From: Candidatus Zixiibacteriota bacterium
Lineage (GTDB): Bacteria > Zixibacteria > MSB-5A5 > CAIYYT01
Assembly (NCBI GenBank): GCA_963205155.1
Contig: CAUJJY010000203.1
Span: forward strand, 1 to 9,271
Reading direction: 5' to 3'
DNA: 9,271 bases
In this document: positions 7,977 through 9,271 of the stretch, in pieces
Layout of the letters: the number at the start of each line of letters is the position of its first letter
How positions within the stretch are numbered: position 1 is the first letter of the stretch
Translations under genes and position numbers: made by a program
Notes under the pieces: model-generated
What the model saw: only the letters and a program-made list of their open reading frames with translations
The model's database searches: none
What the model was told of the DNA's origin: nothing

Positions 7977-8048
7977 TTACTGACCACCCTGGCTGAAACC
8001 TGCTGGGGCGACTTTCTCCTCGAGCACTTCGATGATGAGATTATACAT
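7977..8048 (-). CDS. 23-residue peptide of unknown function
   Basis: The ATG at 8048-8046 is followed by 22 sense codons and TAA. The peptide starts MYNLIIEVLEE, continues with KVAP and ends in AGFSQGGQ. The N-terminal half could form an acidic amphipathic helix; the C-terminal half is small, polar and glycine-rich, like a leader and core arrangement, though that is inference. There is no cysteine, no double-glycine followed by a core, and no Sec signal. I do not recognise the family. Support for it being a real gene is unusually good for its size: the SD AGGAGGTGA (8061-8053) matches the 16S anti-SD over nine bases at seven-base spacing, a consensus promoter lies upstream, and a terminator hairpin follows the stop. 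PqqA precursors have similar length but contain Glu-x3-Tyr, absent here. The export-adaptor gene on the same strand lies upstream. Confidence 0.72.
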   Translation of the reverse strand: MYNLIIEVLEEKVAPAGFSQGGQ

Positions 8049-8052
8049 AGCG

Positions 8053-8064
8053 TCACCTCCTCCT
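8053..8064 (-). promoter_or_regulatory. Perfect extended Shine-Dalgarno site of the 23-codon gene
   Basis: The minus strand reads AGGAGGAGGTGA; its last nine bases are fully complementary to the 3' end of 16S rRNA, with seven bases between AGGAGG-equivalent end (8056) and ATG. It is much stronger than the SD of any other gene in the window and decides the start of the peptide gene. Confidence 0.85.
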
Positions 8065-8074
8065 ATGAAGTTAA

Positions 8075-8088
8075 GGTAACCGGTTACC
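8075..8088. repeat. 14-base perfect palindrome containing AACCGGTT
   Basis: GGTAACCGGTTACC reads identically on both strands. It consists of two abutting GGTNACC heptamers (8075-8081 and 8082-8088); a third, GGTGACC, lies at 8106-8112. In RNA it could fold as a five-pair hairpin with a CCGG loop just upstream of the SD. It may be a protein-binding site, an RNA control element, or both. Confidence 0.6.
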
Positions 8089-8092
8089 ACGA

Positions 8093-8109
8093 CACCGGCA
8101 ACGCCGGTG
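8093..8109 (-). promoter_or_regulatory. Leader hairpin (CACCGGC/GCCGGTG)
   Basis: Seven perfect base pairs close a three-base loop (GTT in the minus transcript). It lies between two other inverted repeats in the leader of the peptide gene and has no U-run, so it is not a terminator. Confidence 0.5.
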
Positions 8110-8120
8110 ACCTTCTATCA

Positions 8121-8144
8121 GTTAAGCCGACGACATCGGCTAAC
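8121..8144 (-). promoter_or_regulatory. Leader hairpin with one bulge (GTTA-GCCGA/TCGGC-TAAC)
   Basis: Nine base pairs with a single bulged base and a five-base loop (8131-8135). It is part of the series of hairpins between the putative attenuator and the SD of the peptide gene. Confidence 0.5.
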
Positions 8145-8160
8145 ATTTCTGCTATGACCC

Positions 8161-8185
8161 AAAAAACCTACATCCGTGTATGGTT
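8161..8185 (-). terminator. Attenuator-like hairpin with U-run in the leader of the peptide gene
   Basis: On the minus strand AACC and TACA pair with TGTA and GGTT around a CGGA tetraloop, with one bulged A, and the stem runs straight into a six-T tract (8166-8161). This has the form of a weak intrinsic terminator. It lies about 35-60 bases after the predicted transcription start and over 110 bases before the ATG of the peptide gene, so it could act as a conditional terminator. The stem is only eight pairs and AT-rich in part. Confidence 0.4.
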
Positions 8186-8206
8186 CAACTTTTATCTCAT
8201 CAATAG

Positions 8207-8226
8207 CTTTAAGTTAACTGTTAAAG
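8207..8226. promoter_or_regulatory. Operator-like inverted repeat over the -10/start region
   Basis: Arms CTTTAA (8207-8212) and TTAAAG (8221-8226) flank an eight-base spacer that itself contains GTTAAC. The dyad overlaps the downstream end of the TATACT -10 box and the predicted start near 8218, where a repressor would block RNA polymerase. The sequence is AT-rich, so chance is a real alternative. Confidence 0.45.
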
Positions 8227-8253
8227 TATACGTTCAAAGTCCATATAAGTCAA
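8225..8253 (-). promoter_or_regulatory. Sigma-70-type promoter of the peptide gene
   Basis: TTGACT (8253-8248) and TATACT (8230-8225) are separated by exactly 17 bases, each one mismatch from TTGACA and TATAAT. The predicted start is near 8218, giving a leader of about 170 bases before the ATG at 8048. Confidence 0.68.
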
Positions 8254-8284
8254 ATTAATTTTGGACAGGATTGGCTATTTCTTG

Positions 8285-8300
8285 GGTGCAAACTTGCACC
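8285..8300. repeat. Inverted repeat GGTGCAA/TTGCACC
   Basis: Seven-base arms are separated by two bases, a compact dyad typical of a dimeric regulator site. It lies 32 bases upstream of the -35 box of the peptide promoter, where an activator could bind. It has no T-run in either direction. Confidence 0.5.
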
Positions 8301-8313
8301 AGAACAAACTCTG

Positions 8314-8329
8314 ACACTATATGTAGTGT
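8314..8329 (-). terminator. Possible weak terminator of the adaptor gene (ACACTA/TAGTGT)
   Basis: Six perfect pairs close a four-base loop, about 50 bases after the adaptor stop. On the minus strand it is followed by CAGAGTTTGTTCT, which is only moderately T-rich. It may instead be a second regulator site paired with the dyad at 8285-8300. Confidence 0.3.
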
Positions 8330-8379
8330 GACGTAGGCCAGTTTTCCCACGAGATATTGTGTCTGCTGACAGATTTTGT

Positions 8380-9270
8380 CTAAAACCAGGACCAAAATTC
8401 GAGCCGGAAAAATCGGGTAACCTTCCGCCAGGACAAACCCGCAAGTGAGACTTTGCCGCAGTCAACTTTGGCATACCCGGTCATTTCGGGTAGGAGGAAG
8501 TTGTTGGCGTTGGGAACGGTTGCGACCGCCATCAAACTCGGTGAGAGTTTGAGTTTGATAACTTTGCCAAAGTTCTTTATCGAAGGAAAGGCATGGACGC
8601 GCAACTGCATGTCCGACCCGGGCGACAGGATGTCCAGATCAGACTCATCGAGCTTGACTTCGACAACCAGTGAATCGGTGCGAGCCAGATGGAGAATGTC
8701 GTTGGGGTTGGATGTTCCGACCATTGTTCCGGCAAACGGACTCACTATTACCGACGCATTGAGTTGCTCATCCAAGTAGGCGACTCGGGAGCGCAGTTTC
8801 TCGATTTCGGCGTCGATCTTCTCAACTTCTTCGGCTTTGGGCGCAGAGCGTAATAGCTTTAGCTCAGACTTACGCGAATTCCACACGGACGTCGCAACGT
8901 TGAAAGCCGCCGAGGCTCTTTCAAATTCATCCTCGGAAATCAACTGCTGTTTGTGAAGCTCCTTGACACGATTGAGTTCCTTGCGCGCAGCCTCATATAC
9001 AGCTTCGGCTTCCTTGATTTCAGACCGTTTGGTGGCAACGGCTTCGACTTTGGGATCGGAAAGCAGAAGGCGTCGATCAGCCTCCGCCTTCTTGAGATCA
9101 GAAGCCGCTTCAGCCAGGAGGCCGCGGTTAAGCGTCGAGTTGATTACAAGCAACGTATCGCCGGCGGCAACAGTCTCGCCGACGGAGACACTGGGGCGAA
9201 TCTGGGTGACGGCATTATCCGACTGCGAGAGCTGGAAGAGCTTGGAGATGCTCTCTTCCTCGATGCCGCC
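8380..9270 (-). CDS. HlyD/membrane-fusion-type export adaptor, C-terminal part (5' truncated by window edge)
   Basis: The minus frame is open to the right edge, giving 296 visible residues; the ATG at 9153 is internal because homologous sequence continues upstream (GETVAAGDTLLVINS, a lipoyl-like half motif). A long charged coiled coil follows (about residues 45-165, KKAEADRRLL through AEIEKLRSRVAYL), then the returning lipoyl half (VIVSPFAGTMVG), a beta-barrel part (LVVEVKLDESDLDILSPG, with GSDMQLRVHAFPS) and the C-terminal GYAKV segment ending in EFWSWF. These are the hallmarks of periplasmic adaptors that bridge an inner-membrane pump to an outer-membrane channel. The Trp-rich end recalls adaptors fused or linked to M50 proteases in peptide-export loci; this is from memory and unproven. 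Pump and channel are not in view. It reads towards the peptide gene on the same strand. Confidence 0.88.
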   Translation of the reverse strand, partial: GGIEEESISKLFQLSQSDNAVTQIRPSVSVGETVAAGDTLLVINSTLNRGLLAEAASDLKKAEADRRLLLSDPKVEAVATKRSEIKEAEAVYEAARKELNRVKELHKQQLISEDEFERASAAFNVATSVWNSRKSELKLLRSAPKAEEVEKIDAEIEKLRSRVAYLDEQLNASVIVSPFAGTMVGTSNPNDILHLARTDSLVVEVKLDESDLDILSPGSDMQLRVHAFPSIKNFGKVIKLKLSPSLMAVATVPNANNFLLPEMTGYAKVDCGKVSLAGLSWRKVTRFFRLEFWSWF

Positions 9271-9271
9271 G

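Larger units (their letters stand above)
7951..8379. other. Convergent/intergenic region with small-peptide gene and structured leader
   Basis: No long gene occurs between the Ser/Thr kinase and the adaptor gene. The stretch holds, from right to left on the minus strand: two inverted repeats after the adaptor stop (8329-8314 and 8300-8285), a sigma-70-like promoter (8253-8225), a dyad over the start region (8226-8207), a leader with four potential hairpins, a strong SD, a 23-codon gene and a terminator hairpin. The part right of about 8145 is visibly AT-richer than the flanking genes, as expected for regulatory DNA. Confidence 0.7.

Noticed and set aside
7977..8048. PqqA-type precursor
   Set aside because: Length is similar, but the Glu-x3-Tyr pair needed for cross-linking in PqqA is absent; the only Tyr is residue 2.
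8084..8146. 20-codon minus-strand frame in the leader (starts MLADVVGL)
   Set aside because: It has no SD and runs through two of the inverted repeats, which explain its sequence better; it could only be a leader peptide if conserved.
8250..8474. 74-codon minus-strand frame overlapping the adaptor 3' end
   Set aside because: It overlaps the conserved C-terminal end of the adaptor in another frame and runs across the inverted repeats and the promoter region; no SD-supported start was seen.

Overview
The window looks like a chromosomal stretch from a Gram-negative (double-membrane) bacterium of medium G+C. It encodes an outer-membrane beta-barrel with a signal peptide and a periplasmic adaptor of an export pump, both of which need an outer membrane. 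The mix of SpoIIE/RsbU-type phosphatase, GAF-PAS histidine kinase and a giant Ser/Thr kinase-TPR protein is typical of environmental lineages such as the FCB-related candidate phyla, for example Zixibacteria. That placement is an impression from style, not something the sequence proves.

Layout. Positions 1-2630 hold three tightly packed plus-strand genes: the C-terminal end of a SpoIIE-like protein phosphatase, a zinc-ribbon Nudix hydrolase, and an outer-membrane protein joining a bactofilin-like beta segment to an Omp85/BamA-like barrel. The gaps are one base each, so they are probably one operon. After a 229-base gap, a second plus-strand pair follows: a soluble GAF-PAS histidine kinase (2860-4599) and an 1103-residue Ser/Thr protein kinase with a degenerate ATPase-like middle and a long TPR array (4609-7920). 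They lie in the same reading frame, separated by one TAG and three codons, and probably form a signalling pair.

The right end reads on the minus strand. A truncated HlyD/membrane-fusion-type adaptor (9270-8380) runs in from the right edge. Between it and the kinase lies a 459-base stretch with no long gene. It is nonetheless highly organised and carries what I consider the main discovery of the window: a 23-codon gene (8048-7977, minus) behind a perfect Shine-Dalgarno sequence. It has a consensus sigma-70-type promoter (TTGACT, 17 bases, TATACT), an inverted repeat over the -10/start region, a roughly 170-base leader with four hairpins (one followed by a U-run, like an attenuator), and a hairpin plus U-run after the stop. 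The palindrome AACCGGTT occurs once on each side of the gene.

How it may work together. The left operon and the kinase pair suggest envelope and signalling functions. The small peptide sits directly downstream of an export adaptor on the same strand, so a secreted or processed peptide (RiPP-like or signalling) with its export machinery is a reasonable hypothesis. The rest of that cluster lies beyond the right edge, so it cannot be tested here.
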